Origin: JBCCGL01 sp039029275
GTDB taxonomy: Bacteria > Pseudomonadota > Gammaproteobacteria > JBCCGL01
Reading direction: 5' to 3'
NCBI GenBank assembly: GCA_039029275.1
Contig: JBCCGL010000004.1
Coordinates: 62,001-126,000 of the forward strand
DNA length: 64,000 nt
Of this stretch, positions 35,329-44,326 are shown in pieces (position 1 is the stretch's first letter; every line of letters begins with the position of its first letter). The translations under genes were made by a program, and so were the position numbers. A model generated the notes under the pieces. It was not told where the DNA came from and did not search any database. It saw only the letters and a program-made list of their open reading frames with translations.

Positions 35329-36225
35329 TTAGTCCATGTCACAGTACGAGCGTGCGAATTCGTACAAACGATCCATAAGGCGCGAACGGAATTTTTGTCG
35401 TTGCCGCACGAAGGAAAAGTCGCGCTCCAATGGGGGATCCAACGGCAACGCCCGCACAATACCGAGTTTGATTTCTTTTTGTATCGTGGCTCGTGAGACC
35501 ACGGAAATTCCCATGCCGGCCTCGACCGCACCTTTAATCGCCTCGGTACTGCCCATTTCCATTGCATCGTCGAGGTCGCTTTCCTCGAATCCCTGTTCTT
35601 GCAAATAATCGAAAAACACGCCACGTGTACCGGATTCGGCTTCGCGCGTGATGAAAGGATAATCCAGCAATTGTTTGCAAGGAACGGATTCAGACTCGGC
35701 AAGCGCGTGGTCAACCGAACAAATCACAACCAAATCATCAGCCTGACAGGGTTCGACCAATAATTGCTTGTTGGAAACGCCGCCTTCAACGATGCCAAGA
35801 TCAATGGTGTTGTCCTCGACCATCGTGACAACGCCTTCAGTATTCGACACTTTCAGGCGCACCCCGACGCTTGGATAGTGCTGTTTAAACTCTCCAAGTA
35901 ATGCAGGCAGCATGTACTCGGCTATCGTTGTGCTTGCGCCGATAACGACCGTGCCAGAATCGTTGCCCGTGAGCGAATTGATCGATTCATTCATCTCATT
36001 ATAGAGATTGAGAATTCGCTCGCTGAAGCCGAACACCTGCTCACCAGCGTCGGTCAAGCTCACTTTGTTGTGCGCTCTATCGAACAACCGTGTGCCAAAC
36101 GTCTCTTCCAACTGGCGGACCTGAAAAGTCACGGCCGGCTGCGTCATATTCAGCTCTTCTGCTGCTTTGGTAAAACTGAGCAATCTGGCAACGGTAAAAA
36201 AGACTTCAAGACGACGATCTGACAT
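35329..36225 (-). CDS. LysR-family transcriptional regulator
   Basis: A 298-residue LysR regulator. The N-terminal winged helix-turn-helix (3-62) is LEVFFTVARLLSFTKAAEELNMTQPAVTFQVRQLEETFG; the C-terminal periplasmic-binding-like domain senses an inducer. The TQPAVTFQV helix and GDNDSG-type linker resemble the CbbR/CysB-like subgroup, but no target can be assigned. It is divergent from the HDOD-EAL gene, sharing the 36226-36372 spacer, and could regulate that gene or itself. Confidence 0.93.
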   Translation of the reverse strand: MSDRRLEVFFTVARLLSFTKAAEELNMTQPAVTFQVRQLEETFGTRLFDRAHNKVSLTDAGEQVFGFSERILNLYNEMNESINSLTGNDSGTVVIGASTTIAEYMLPALLGEFKQHYPSVGVRLKVSNTEGVVTMVEDNTIDLGIVEGGVSNKQLLVEPCQADDLVVICSVDHALAESESVPCKQLLDYPFITREAESGTRGVFFDYLQEQGFEESDLDDAMEMGSTEAIKGAVEAGMGISVVSRATIQKEIKLGIVRALPLDPPLERDFSFVRQRQKFRSRLMDRLYEFARSYCDMD

Positions 36226-36372
36226 GCGCTATTCCTATTGTTTTACTAGCGGCCTGCTGGCGTTAAAGGCGGCGCGGTTTTTTGCCGATAGCGCCATGGT
36301 AAACCAAAAAGCAGATTCGTGCGGGCTGCGCTCGAGCAGACGCGCCGATCCGAGACAAACAAGAGACCCCAA

Positions 36373-37575
36373 ATGGCAAACTACTACATCGGAAGACAGC
36401 CTATTTTTGATGCCAATCTTGATCTGTTTGCCTACGAGTTACTGTTTCGGGATACGGCTTCCGATTCAGCGAACGTTGTTTGCGGCGAGGTTGCGACCTC
36501 ACAGGTGATAGTCAACACGCTGACCGAAATCGGCATCGATAATCTGGTTGGGCCGCACAAGGTGTTCCTGAATCTGACCGAACATTTCATTACCCGCCCC
36601 GATTTAATTCTGTTCGAACCTGATAAAACAGTGCTGGAAATTCTCGAAAATGTCGAAGCAAGCGAAGAAATCATTGCAGGTGTTCAAGCACTGCGGGACA
36701 AAGGTTACACGATCGCGCTGGACGACTTCGTGTATCGACCCGATCTCGAGCCGCTGATTGAGCTGGCCGACATGATCAAGATCGACATCAGCCTGCTGGA
36801 CGATGCCACTCTGCGCGAAACGGTCGCCAGAATTAAACAGGCCGGGAAAAAGTTATTGGCAGAAAAAGTTGAGACATTTGATCAATTCGAGCAGCTAAAA
36901 ACGATGGATTTCGATTTCTATCAGGGCTATTTCTTCGCTAAACCCAATGTAATCAGTGGGAAAAAAATACCCGGGAATCAACTTTCGCTGATGGAACTGG
37001 CAACCAAAATTCATCAACCCGATATCGACATCGACGAACTGCACGATTTGGTCAGCGTTGACATCGCGCTCAGCGTCAAGGCACTGCGTTTTGCCAACTC
37101 CGCGCAGAACGGCCTGCGCAACGAGGTCGTATCGCTAAAACAGGCGATCACGTTATTGGGTCTCGCAACGCTGAAGAACTGGGTTGCCATTTTGCTGATG
37201 GCAGACATCGATGAAAAACCCACCGAACTGGTCACGCTGGCGCTGATACGCGCGCGCATGTGTCAATTGCTGGCGCAGGAAGCTGAAATTGAAAAGCCCG
37301 AAAACTTTTTCACTGTCGGCCTGTTTTCCGTTCTCGACGCGCTACTCGACAGCGATATGGAATCGATTCTGGAGTCTTTGCCATTGCAAAAGGAATTAAG
37401 TGAAGCGCTGATTTCGCACACTGGGGCACACGGATCGGCACTCGAATGCGCGATGTCGATGGAGATCGCCGACAGCGATGCTGCGAGTTTTTGCGATATT
37501 GAGGCGCCGGTCATCAACGATATCTACCTCAGTGCGCTCAAATGGGCGGATGAATCGCGACAAACCCTGCACTAA
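36373..37575 (+). CDS. HDOD-domain signalling protein with degenerate EAL
   Basis: A 400-residue protein of the YuxH type. The N-terminal half is an EAL fold starting YYIGRQPIFDANLDLFAYELLFRD, where EAL has become YEL, and DDFGTG has become DDFVYR, so key metal ligands are lost and catalysis is unlikely. The C-terminal half (~195-400) is HDOD (ISVDIALSVKALRFANSAQNG; QAITLLGLATLKNWVAILLM), a domain of HD-GYP ancestry used in signalling scaffolds. It may bind cyclic-di-GMP or a partner. ATG 36373 with AAGAGA upstream is chosen over 36319 because the family starts at this point. Confidence 0.92.
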   Translation: MANYYIGRQPIFDANLDLFAYELLFRDTASDSANVVCGEVATSQVIVNTLTEIGIDNLVGPHKVFLNLTEHFITRPDLILFEPDKTVLEILENVEASEEIIAGVQALRDKGYTIALDDFVYRPDLEPLIELADMIKIDISLLDDATLRETVARIKQAGKKLLAEKVETFDQFEQLKTMDFDFYQGYFFAKPNVISGKKIPGNQLSLMELATKIHQPDIDIDELHDLVSVDIALSVKALRFANSAQNGLRNEVVSLKQAITLLGLATLKNWVAILLMADIDEKPTELVTLALIRARMCQLLAQEAEIEKPENFFTVGLFSVLDALLDSDMESILESLPLQKELSEALISHTGAHGSALECAMSMEIADSDAASFCDIEAPVINDIYLSALKWADESRQTLH

Positions 37576-37654
37576 GCACCGTCACATCGCGTCTCGGACG
37601 CTTTACCGCCCGTCTTGAAAGTGCGCGTCAATTCAAGTGGATACGATACATATC

Positions 37655-37663
37655 TGCTACACT
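37655..37663 (+). promoter_or_regulatory. Possible extended -10 promoter before the DUF4124 gene
   Basis: TGC-TACACT (37655-37663) fits an extended -10 element. No good -35 is seen at 17 bases. It lies about 55 bases before the chosen start at 37718. Confidence 0.3.
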
Positions 37664-37717
37664 TTGTACCGGATATATCAACTCGATCGCATCAATCCTG
37701 TGGAAAGAGGGATGACC

Positions 37718-38224
37718 ATGAAGAACTCGATAAGCCTTCGGATCGCACCATCACAACAGTCTCAACTGATCGGCTTAGGCCTCGGCGCACTGCTGATCGC
37801 GCTCCTCACTTTTAGCGCTAACGCGCAGGCCAAGATTTACAAATGGGTCGACGAAAACGGTATTACCCAGTACACCCAGTACCCGCCGCCCGATGAGAGC
37901 GTGGCGACAGAGGAAATAAAAACGCAATCGCAAAACCCTGAGCAAGCGGCGTCAGCGCAGGAAGCCCTGCAAAAACGCGTGGACTCACTCAACGAGCGTC
38001 GCAGCGATAAAAAGCTGGCCGCTGAAGAAGGCGAAGAAGCGGTCGCGCAACGCAAGCAGGTTCAAAAATTCTGCGACGAAACGAAGGCACGGCTGGCAGA
38101 ATTTGAATCAGGTCGACGACTTGCAGAAAAACAGGAAGACGGATCGTATGTGCCGGTAACGGAAGACCAACGCGAAACGCAGATCGCGTCAATGAAAGCG
38201 CAAATCGCCGAAAACTGCCAATAA
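37718..38224 (+). CDS. DUF4124 domain exported protein
   Basis: About 168 residues. A signal peptide (LIGLGLGALLIALLTFSANAQA) precedes the DUF4124 core KIYKWVDENGITQYTQYPPP, then a charged, helical, Glu/Lys-rich tail with QSQNPEQAASAQEALQKRVD. DUF4124 proteins are periplasmic and of unknown function. ATG 37718 has AGAGGG six or seven bases upstream; ATG 37712 lies within that ribosome site and the frame opens at 37637, both less likely. It lies 113 bases upstream of proS. Confidence 0.88.
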   Translation: MKNSISLRIAPSQQSQLIGLGLGALLIALLTFSANAQAKIYKWVDENGITQYTQYPPPDESVATEEIKTQSQNPEQAASAQEALQKRVDSLNERRSDKKLAAEEGEEAVAQRKQVQKFCDETKARLAEFESGRRLAEKQEDGSYVPVTEDQRETQIASMKAQIAENCQ

Positions 38225-38337
38225 GCATAAGCAAACTAATTTATTTCAACCGCCCGGGTTACGCGCAAAAAAGCGCTTAGCTGTACTGAAACTGGGAACG
38301 CGCATAAAATCTGCACTTTTGCCGAAGTCAGCCCGAT

Positions 38338-40041
38338 ATGCGCGTCTCCCGCTTCCCTCTCGCCACCGTCAAAGAATCCCCCGCCGAGGCTGAAATCGTC
38401 AGCCATAAGCTGATGCTGCGCGCCGGCATGATCAAGCGGCTCGCCGCTGGCTTGTACAGTTGGATGCCCCTAGGCATTCGAGTGATGCGCAAGGTTGAGG
38501 ACATCGTGCGTGAAGAGATGAACGCTGCCGGGGCCGTGGAGCTGCTGATGCCTGCAGTGCAGCCCGCTGAACTTTGGCAAGAGTCGGGGCGATGGAGCCA
38601 GTTTGGACCTGAGTTGCTGCGCTTTAAAGACCGCGGTGACCGCGACTGCTGCCTTGGACCCACGCATGAAGAAGTGATCACTGATATCGCGCGGCGAGAC
38701 ATCCAAAGCTACAAACAACTCCCGGTGAATTACTACCAGATCCAAACCAAATTCCGCGATGAAATTCGCCCGCGCTTTGGCGTGATGCGTTCACGCGAAT
38801 TTACCATGAAGGACGCCTACTCCTTCGATGTCGATCAAGCGGGCTTAAAGCAATCATTCGATGCAATGTATGTCGCGTACAGCAACATATTCACACGACT
38901 TGGCCTGACTTTCCGCTCGGTGGAAGCCGACAGTGGCGCGATTGGTGGCAGCGGCTCGAAAGAGTTTCACGTACTGGCAGATAGCGGCGAAGACGCGATT
39001 GTATTTTCCAGCGACGGCGATTACGCGGCCAATATCGAAAAAGCCGAAGCCATAAGTACCGATAAGCGCGAGACTCCCACTGGCGAAATGCATATGGTCG
39101 ATACGCCCGACGCGAAAACCATTGCGGCCCTGGTTGAGCAGTTCAATCTGCCAATCGAAAAGACCGTAAAAACACTGATCGTGGCTGCATCTGATGAAGT
39201 CGAGTCCGATTTGATCGCCCTGATGGTGCGCGGCGATCACGAGCTGAACGAGGTCAAAGCCAACAACCTGAGTCAGGTTGCCAGCCCGCTGCGCTTTGCC
39301 GAGGAAGATGAAATCCGCGCTGCGGTCGGTGCGGGCCCCGGATCCCTTGGACCGGTTAAGCTGCCGATTCCGGTGATCGTAGATCGCAGCGTCGCGGTGA
39401 TGTCTGACTTTGGCGCCGGTGCCAATATCGATCACAAACACTATTTCGACATCAACTGGGGGCGCGATTTGCCCGAGCCGCAGGTCGAGGATCTGCGCAA
39501 CATTATCGATGGCGATCCAAGCCCTGATGGCAAAGGCACACTGCATATCGCGCGCGGGATAGAGGTTGGGCATATCTTTCAGCTCGGCACCAAGTACAGC
39601 GAAGCAATGAAAGCCACGGTGCTGGACGAGGCCGGCAAGCCGGCCCCGATGTGGATGGGTTGCTACGGGATCGGCGTCACACGTATCGTCGCCGCGGCGA
39701 TTGAGCAGGGCCACGACGACAACGGCATCATCTGGCCGCAAGCGATGGCGCCGTTTGAGGTCGCGATCGTGCCGATCAATATGCACAAATCCGAGCGCAC
39801 GCGTGAAGCGGTCGAAAAACTTTATGCGGATATGCGAACAGCCGGCATCGACGTGCTACTTGATGATCGCAACGCGCGTCCTGGCGTGATGTTCGCGGAT
39901 ATGGAGCTGATCGGCGTACCGCACCGTGTCGTCGTATCGGACAAGGGCCTCGACAAAGGTACAGTCGAATACAAAGGACGTTGCGACGAGAGCTCTCAGG
40001 ACATCGCGCTCGATGCGATCATCCAGCATCTAAAAAACTAA
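38338..40041 (+). CDS. proS: Prolyl-tRNA synthetase
   Basis: Class II aminoacyl-tRNA synthetase charging tRNA-Pro. Bacterial type: the catalytic core (MRVSRFPLATVKESPAEAEIVSHKLMLRAGMIKRLAAGLY; LGPTHEEVITD; QTKFRDEIRPRFGVMRSREFTMKDAYSF) is interrupted by a YbaK-like editing insertion (~225-400, with VMSDFGAGANIDHKHY), then class II motif 3 (GCYGIGVTRIVAAAIEQ) and the anticodon-binding domain. 567 residues, normal. A 310-codon antisense frame inside it is not a gene. Confidence 0.98.
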   Translation: MRVSRFPLATVKESPAEAEIVSHKLMLRAGMIKRLAAGLYSWMPLGIRVMRKVEDIVREEMNAAGAVELLMPAVQPAELWQESGRWSQFGPELLRFKDRGDRDCCLGPTHEEVITDIARRDIQSYKQLPVNYYQIQTKFRDEIRPRFGVMRSREFTMKDAYSFDVDQAGLKQSFDAMYVAYSNIFTRLGLTFRSVEADSGAIGGSGSKEFHVLADSGEDAIVFSSDGDYAANIEKAEAISTDKRETPTGEMHMVDTPDAKTIAALVEQFNLPIEKTVKTLIVAASDEVESDLIALMVRGDHELNEVKANNLSQVASPLRFAEEDEIRAAVGAGPGSLGPVKLPIPVIVDRSVAVMSDFGAGANIDHKHYFDINWGRDLPEPQVEDLRNIIDGDPSPDGKGTLHIARGIEVGHIFQLGTKYSEAMKATVLDEAGKPAPMWMGCYGIGVTRIVAAAIEQGHDDNGIIWPQAMAPFEVAIVPINMHKSERTREAVEKLYADMRTAGIDVLLDDRNARPGVMFADMELIGVPHRVVVSDKGLDKGTVEYKGRCDESSQDIALDAIIQHLKN

Positions 40042-40180
40042 CGGCGAGATTTAACGTGTCGGTTGAGCGCCAATCCTTTATTCACCTCCCGGCCCGCACG
40101 CTCAACACACCCGGCGTCGTGATCTTGTCGAGTCTGGATCTCGAATGCACGGTTGGACTTTCGTTAGGGGACCACCTGCA

Positions 40181-40975
40181 GTGAATGATTCCAGCGTGCC
40201 TGCACTTCGGGTCGCACACATCACGGATATCCATCTCACCTGCGACCCTGGCGAAAAGCTTTACGACATTGCAGACACTGGACTAGCGCTGGAACAAACA
40301 GTTCGCGCCTTGCGCGACATCGAACCTGCACCCGCAATCGTGATTGCCACGGGTGATATTTCAGAGGACGGAAGCGCCGAAACCTATGAACGCTTTAAAA
40401 CAATCATCTCAGCGCTATCCGTTCCTGTTTTCACGCTGGCGGGGAATCACGATTGCGCAAAAACCATGCGAGCGCGATTGAACGACGCGAACTGTCACTA
40501 CACCACGGCGACAGAGTTCGGTGGCTGGCGATTTATATTTGTCCATTCGCAAGTGGAGGGGCAATCGCACGGCTTTGTCACCGACGATGAAATGCTGCAC
40601 TTGCAGACGCAGCTGCGCGAGGATTCACACCTACCCACAATCGTCGCGTTGCATCACACGCCAACTGCAGTTTGTCCATCCACTGGCTGCCAGCTTCACA
40701 ACGCTGCGGATTTCATTGAGCAGCTCAAGCAATTTCCCCAAGTAAAAGCCGTGCTGGCAGGCCACACGCACCTTGCACGTGAATTCGCGAACGGCTCATT
40801 GACCGAGTTCACGACACCTGCAGTATTTGCTCACGTCGAGCATGCGCAGCTGGGCGATCCGGTCGATCACGAGGACTTTTGGGACTCACACAATCTGGAC
40901 GGCAGCAAACAGGGTTTTCGTACGCTCGACCTTTATCCAGGCGGTCAGATCGACACGCAAGTGCATTGGGTATAA
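40181..40975 (+). CDS. CpdA-like calcineurin-fold phosphodiesterase
   Basis: A 264-residue metallophosphoesterase. Motifs in order: DIHL (~16), GDISEDGSAETY, GNHD, HHTP and GHTHLAREF; this set and the spacing fit CpdA, the class III 3',5'-cAMP phosphodiesterase. The substrate is thus probably cAMP, but other phosphodiesters are possible. GTG 40181 has AGGGG ten bases upstream; ATG 40145 would add 12 residues. It is the first gene of a tight nine-gene same-strand run to 49113. Confidence 0.85.
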   Translation: MNDSSVPALRVAHITDIHLTCDPGEKLYDIADTGLALEQTVRALRDIEPAPAIVIATGDISEDGSAETYERFKTIISALSVPVFTLAGNHDCAKTMRARLNDANCHYTTATEFGGWRFIFVHSQVEGQSHGFVTDDEMLHLQTQLREDSHLPTIVALHHTPTAVCPSTGCQLHNAADFIEQLKQFPQVKAVLAGHTHLAREFANGSLTEFTTPAVFAHVEHAQLGDPVDHEDFWDSHNLDGSKQGFRTLDLYPGGQIDTQVHWV

Positions 40976-41007
40976 GGTCGACCAAAACGCTGGCATCGAA
41001 AATCAAC

Positions 41008-41409
41008 ATGGCACAAACTTCCGGCATTCACCACCTCGGGCTGGCGGTAAAAAATCTCGAGTCAACCCGCGACTTTTTCGTTTTGCATCTGGGTTGGGAG
41101 GAATCCGGTTACGATGCCAGCTACCCGCGCACTGCAGTGAGCGACGGCGTTGTCCGCCTGACACTGTGGCAAGTTGATCACAGCAAAAACGTCAACGAGT
41201 TTGATATGCGAGGCAACGTCGGTTTGCATCATCTCGCGTTGCAAATTGATGACGAAGCGGCGCTGCAGCAACTCGCCGAAAAACTCGCGGCCGTCGACCA
41301 AGTAAAAATTGAATTCATGCCAGAGCTGATGGGTAACGGCCCGCGTAAACACTTTATTTGTTATGAGCCAGGTGGCTTGCGAATAGAGTTCACGTGGCCC
41401 GGTAGCTGA
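41008..41409 (+). CDS. VOC-family (glyoxalase-like) protein
   Basis: A 133-residue vicinal-oxygen-chelate protein: two beta-alpha-beta-beta-beta units, beginning SGIHHLGLAVKNLESTRDFF, with a second metal-type His in NVGLHHLALQIDDE and a C-terminal Glu in GLRIEFTWPG. Such proteins include glyoxalase I, dioxygenases and fosfomycin-type thiol transferases; the substrate is not predictable. ATG 41008 is the family-like start; the frame opens earlier at 40879 inside the previous gene. Follows the CpdA-like gene by 32 bases and precedes the EamA gene by 3. Confidence 0.88.
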   Translation: MAQTSGIHHLGLAVKNLESTRDFFVLHLGWEESGYDASYPRTAVSDGVVRLTLWQVDHSKNVNEFDMRGNVGLHHLALQIDDEAALQQLAEKLAAVDQVKIEFMPELMGNGPRKHFICYEPGGLRIEFTWPGS

Positions 41410-41412
41410 ATC

Positions 41413-42321
41413 GTGGTGAGAACTGCCGCCCTCGAATCTCCCAGCCCGCTGTACGCGCGCGGCGTATCGCTGGTACTGATTGCCGGGTGCTTCTGGAGCA
41501 TCGGCGGTGTCGTCGTTCGATTAATGGAATCAGCCAGCGAGTGGCACATTTTGTTTTTCCGCTCGCTCGCCTTGATGCTTACACTCTTCACGTATCTCGC
41601 TATTCGCAATCGCGGCAGGTTAATCGACGCCTTCGCCCTGGCCGGGCCTGCATCGATTCTGGCAGGACTGTTTCTTGGTGTCGCATTCGCGAACTGGATT
41701 TTTGCGATGACGCACACCACGATTGCCAATGCGTTGTTTGTGTTGTCGGCATCGCCGTTTATGGCCGCTGTGATCGCGCGCGTCGTGCTGCACGAGAAGG
41801 TTACCACTGCCACATGGCTGTGTATGACAATCGCTTGCGCAGGTATCGGCATCATGGTCGTTGAAGGTGTCGCTATCGGTACGCTGACAGGCAACTTGCT
41901 CGCGCTGGGTGCGGCGTTCGGATTTGCGTGTTTTACCGTCACGCTACGTTCAGGCAAATCTGTCGATATGACACCAGCCGTGTGTTTTGCCGGGATCTGG
42001 AGCGCGATAATTGCCAGCTTCGCGATCGCGTTTCAGCAACAACCGTTATCAATATCAACCCACGACCTTTTCCTCTGTACGCTGCTCGGCCTGGTTCAGG
42101 TTGGCTTTGGGCTGATTTTATTCACCATAGGCTCACGACATGTTCCCGCAGGTGAATTGACCCTGCTTTCACTCACCGAGGTCGTGCTTGGACCGATCTG
42201 GGTCTGGATTGCTGTCAGCGAATCACCGAGCGCCTATACACTGATTGGTGGCGCGGTCGTGCTCGGCGCAATCGTTCTGCAAGCTTGTCTTGGTATTTTT
42301 AGCACGCGACGGAAAGCCTAG
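41413..42321 (+). CDS. EamA/DMT-family transporter
   Basis: A 302-residue protein with about ten hydrophobic helices arranged as two EamA repeats (LVLIAGCFWSIGGVVVRLM ... GVAFANWIFAMTHTTIANALFVLSASPFMAAVIARVVLHEKV; second repeat LIGGAVVLGAIVLQACLG). Drug/metabolite transporter superfamily, often exporters of amino acids or small metabolites. GTG start three bases after the VOC stop; its own stop is directly followed by the GTG of the glycosylase gene, which suggests coupled translation. Confidence 0.92.
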   Translation: MVRTAALESPSPLYARGVSLVLIAGCFWSIGGVVVRLMESASEWHILFFRSLALMLTLFTYLAIRNRGRLIDAFALAGPASILAGLFLGVAFANWIFAMTHTTIANALFVLSASPFMAAVIARVVLHEKVTTATWLCMTIACAGIGIMVVEGVAIGTLTGNLLALGAAFGFACFTVTLRSGKSVDMTPAVCFAGIWSAIIASFAIAFQQQPLSISTHDLFLCTLLGLVQVGFGLILFTIGSRHVPAGELTLLSLTEVVLGPIWVWIAVSESPSAYTLIGGAVVLGAIVLQACLGIFSTRRKA

Positions 42322-43512
42322 GTGATTGATGCACGTAAGCTGCGCCGAATTGCGCTGAACCAGCAAGGTTTGATCAAACGCGGCTCATTTGGTCGCGGTA
42401 AGGCCGCAACCCTGCGCGCTATTGAAAAAATCGGCTATGTACAAATCGACACCATTTCAGTCGTCGCGCGTGCACACCATCACGTCTTACATACGCGTGT
42501 GCCAAATTATCGCGAAAAATTTCTCGACGATCTCGTCGAGCAAAAAAAGGTCTTCGAGTATTGGTCCCACGCGGCGGCGTATCTGCCGATGCGCGATTAC
42601 CGCTTTGCATTGCCGCGCATGCAGGCAATCCGCAACGGTGAGGAAAAACACTGGACACAGAACAGTAAACCAAAACTAAAAAAAGACATTCTGCGGCGCA
42701 TACGCGACGAAGGCCCGCTGCAGTCGCGCGATTTCGAAGATACGCGCAGGGGCAAAAAGGAATGGTGGGACTGGAAACCGGCAAAGCACGCGCTGGAAGA
42801 ATTATTCATGACCGGCGAGCTGATGGCGCTCGGCCGCGACGGCTTTCAAAAAATATACGATTTACCTGAGCGCGTTTTGCCAGATGACGTGGATACGCGA
42901 GCGCCGACAATTTCTGAATACGCCGCCTACTTGATTAACTCAACCTTAAACGCACATGGGTTCGCGACGCAAAAATCTTTTTCTTACTTGCGAAAAGGCA
43001 AAAATCTCAGAAGCGCGATCGAAACTCATCTTGCGGCTTCGCTTGACGCACGTGAGCTTGCCGCCGATAAACTAAAAAGCGGCGCTACAGTTTACTTTCG
43101 ACCAGAATCGCTGGACAAACGCGCGTCGCGAGCCAGCGCGCAAGCTCTGATTTTGTCTCCTTTTGACAACCTTGTTATTCAACGCGAACGGGGCAGAGAC
43201 ATTTTTGACTTTGACTATCAGATCGAATGCTATGTCCCCGAGACCAAACGTCAGTACGGTTATTTTTGTTTACCAATCCTGTATCGCGATACGCTTGTTG
43301 GTCGAATGGATTGCAAGGCACACAGAAAAGAATGCGTTTATGAAGTGCGGCAACTGCATATAGAAAAAGATGTAGATGACGCATTTCCTTTGGTGTTCGC
43401 TAATGCCGTATGCGACTTTGCGTCTTTCAATGGGTGCGTTGATATTAAGCTAAAAAATGGAGTACCAGTTGAAATTTCAAACTCAATTCAGACAGTTCTT
43501 AGCGAGCGGTAA
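42322..43512 (+). CDS. YcaQ-type (HTH_42) DNA glycosylase
   Basis: A 396-residue winged-helix protein of the AlkZ/AlkX family. The N-terminus LRRIALNQQGLIKRG and the motif VQIDTISVVARAHHHVLHTRV match YcaQ; Q41-I-D43 is the Q-x-D active motif of the YcaQ/AlkX branch (AlkZ has Q-x-Q), and EYWSHAAAYLPM follows as in the family. YcaQ of E. coli unhooks DNA interstrand crosslinks, so this protein probably excises bulky or crosslinked alkylated bases. Directly abuts the EamA gene, forming a possible export-and-repair pair within the run. Confidence 0.88.
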   Translation: MIDARKLRRIALNQQGLIKRGSFGRGKAATLRAIEKIGYVQIDTISVVARAHHHVLHTRVPNYREKFLDDLVEQKKVFEYWSHAAAYLPMRDYRFALPRMQAIRNGEEKHWTQNSKPKLKKDILRRIRDEGPLQSRDFEDTRRGKKEWWDWKPAKHALEELFMTGELMALGRDGFQKIYDLPERVLPDDVDTRAPTISEYAAYLINSTLNAHGFATQKSFSYLRKGKNLRSAIETHLAASLDARELAADKLKSGATVYFRPESLDKRASRASAQALILSPFDNLVIQRERGRDIFDFDYQIECYVPETKRQYGYFCLPILYRDTLVGRMDCKAHRKECVYEVRQLHIEKDVDDAFPLVFANAVCDFASFNGCVDIKLKNGVPVEISNSIQTVLSER

Positions 43513-43532
43513 CAACGTATACAGAGCATAAA

Positions 43533-44294
43533 ATGGTAAACGAAACAGATAGAGCAGCGATTTCGATTTCCATCATACTTTTTTTGATTTGCGTATCGGT
43601 CATGCTGTTCGCACCCCGCTTTGCGCAGGACATTCGCTATCACAACTTTGCCGATTCCCGCATGCTGATGAGAATCCCGAATTTCTGGAACGTCGTTTCC
43701 AATCTTCCCTTCGCGATTGTAGGCATTACTGGTTTGTTTTGGCGACAGAGCGTGCGACAGGACCAACGCCCCGCATTTTCGATTTTTTGTATCAGCGTAG
43801 TACTGATCGCGCTCGGCTCCGCCTACTATCACTGGACGCCCAACAACTCCTCGCTTCTGTGGGATCGCCTGCCAATCACGATTGCGTTTATGGCCTTATT
43901 TGCTGCGATTCTTGGTGATAGCGTTTTGTCGAGACAGAATATTGCATTACTTATTTCACTGGTAATGGCGGGTCTCGCATCGGCGATTTACTGGTATATA
44001 AGTGAGCAGATGGGTGCGGGCGATCTGCGACCCTATGCACTCGTGCAGTTTCTACCTATTCCCGTGATTGTGTACGTCTTACTCAGTGGAAAGTTGCGAA
44101 CTGTGCGTTCGGGGCTGCTTTGGCTTACCCTGATATTTTATGTGCTCGCAAAAATCCTGGAGCACTTCGATGTGCTAACCTACCAGTTAATCACAGTGAT
44201 CAGCGGGCACTCTCTTAAGCACGTGTCCGCAGCCATAGCCTGTTGGTTCGCGCTACTGGCATTCCGTTCGAATCGAAGTCCAGCTTCTGAATAG
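43533..44294 (+). CDS. CREST-family membrane hydrolase (alkaline ceramidase-like)
   Basis: A 253-residue protein with about seven hydrophobic helices. The conserved CREST residues are all visible: NxxNxxxN (N50, N53, N57; usually ExxNxxxN) in the first conserved helix, SxxxH (S96, H100 in GSAYYH), D111 (WDRLP), and HxxxH (H226, H230 in GHSLKH). These form the zinc site of alkaline ceramidases and related hydrolases (adiponectin receptors, Per1). The protein should therefore be a membrane amide or ester hydrolase acting on a lipid; bacterial members are not well characterised. It is followed 32 bases on by an acyl-CoA dehydrogenase gene. Confidence 0.8.
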   Translation: MVNETDRAAISISIILFLICVSVMLFAPRFAQDIRYHNFADSRMLMRIPNFWNVVSNLPFAIVGITGLFWRQSVRQDQRPAFSIFCISVVLIALGSAYYHWTPNNSSLLWDRLPITIAFMALFAAILGDSVLSRQNIALLISLVMAGLASAIYWYISEQMGAGDLRPYALVQFLPIPVIVYVLLSGKLRTVRSGLLWLTLIFYVLAKILEHFDVLTYQLITVISGHSLKHVSAAIACWFALLAFRSNRSPASE

Positions 44295-44326
44295 GATCAG
44301 TGTGATTCACAGCAACGGAGGTCACT

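Noticed and set aside
38854..39786. 310-codon minus-strand frame inside proS
   Set aside because: It is antisense to the conserved proS editing and catalytic regions, has no family features, and reflects codon bias of proS.
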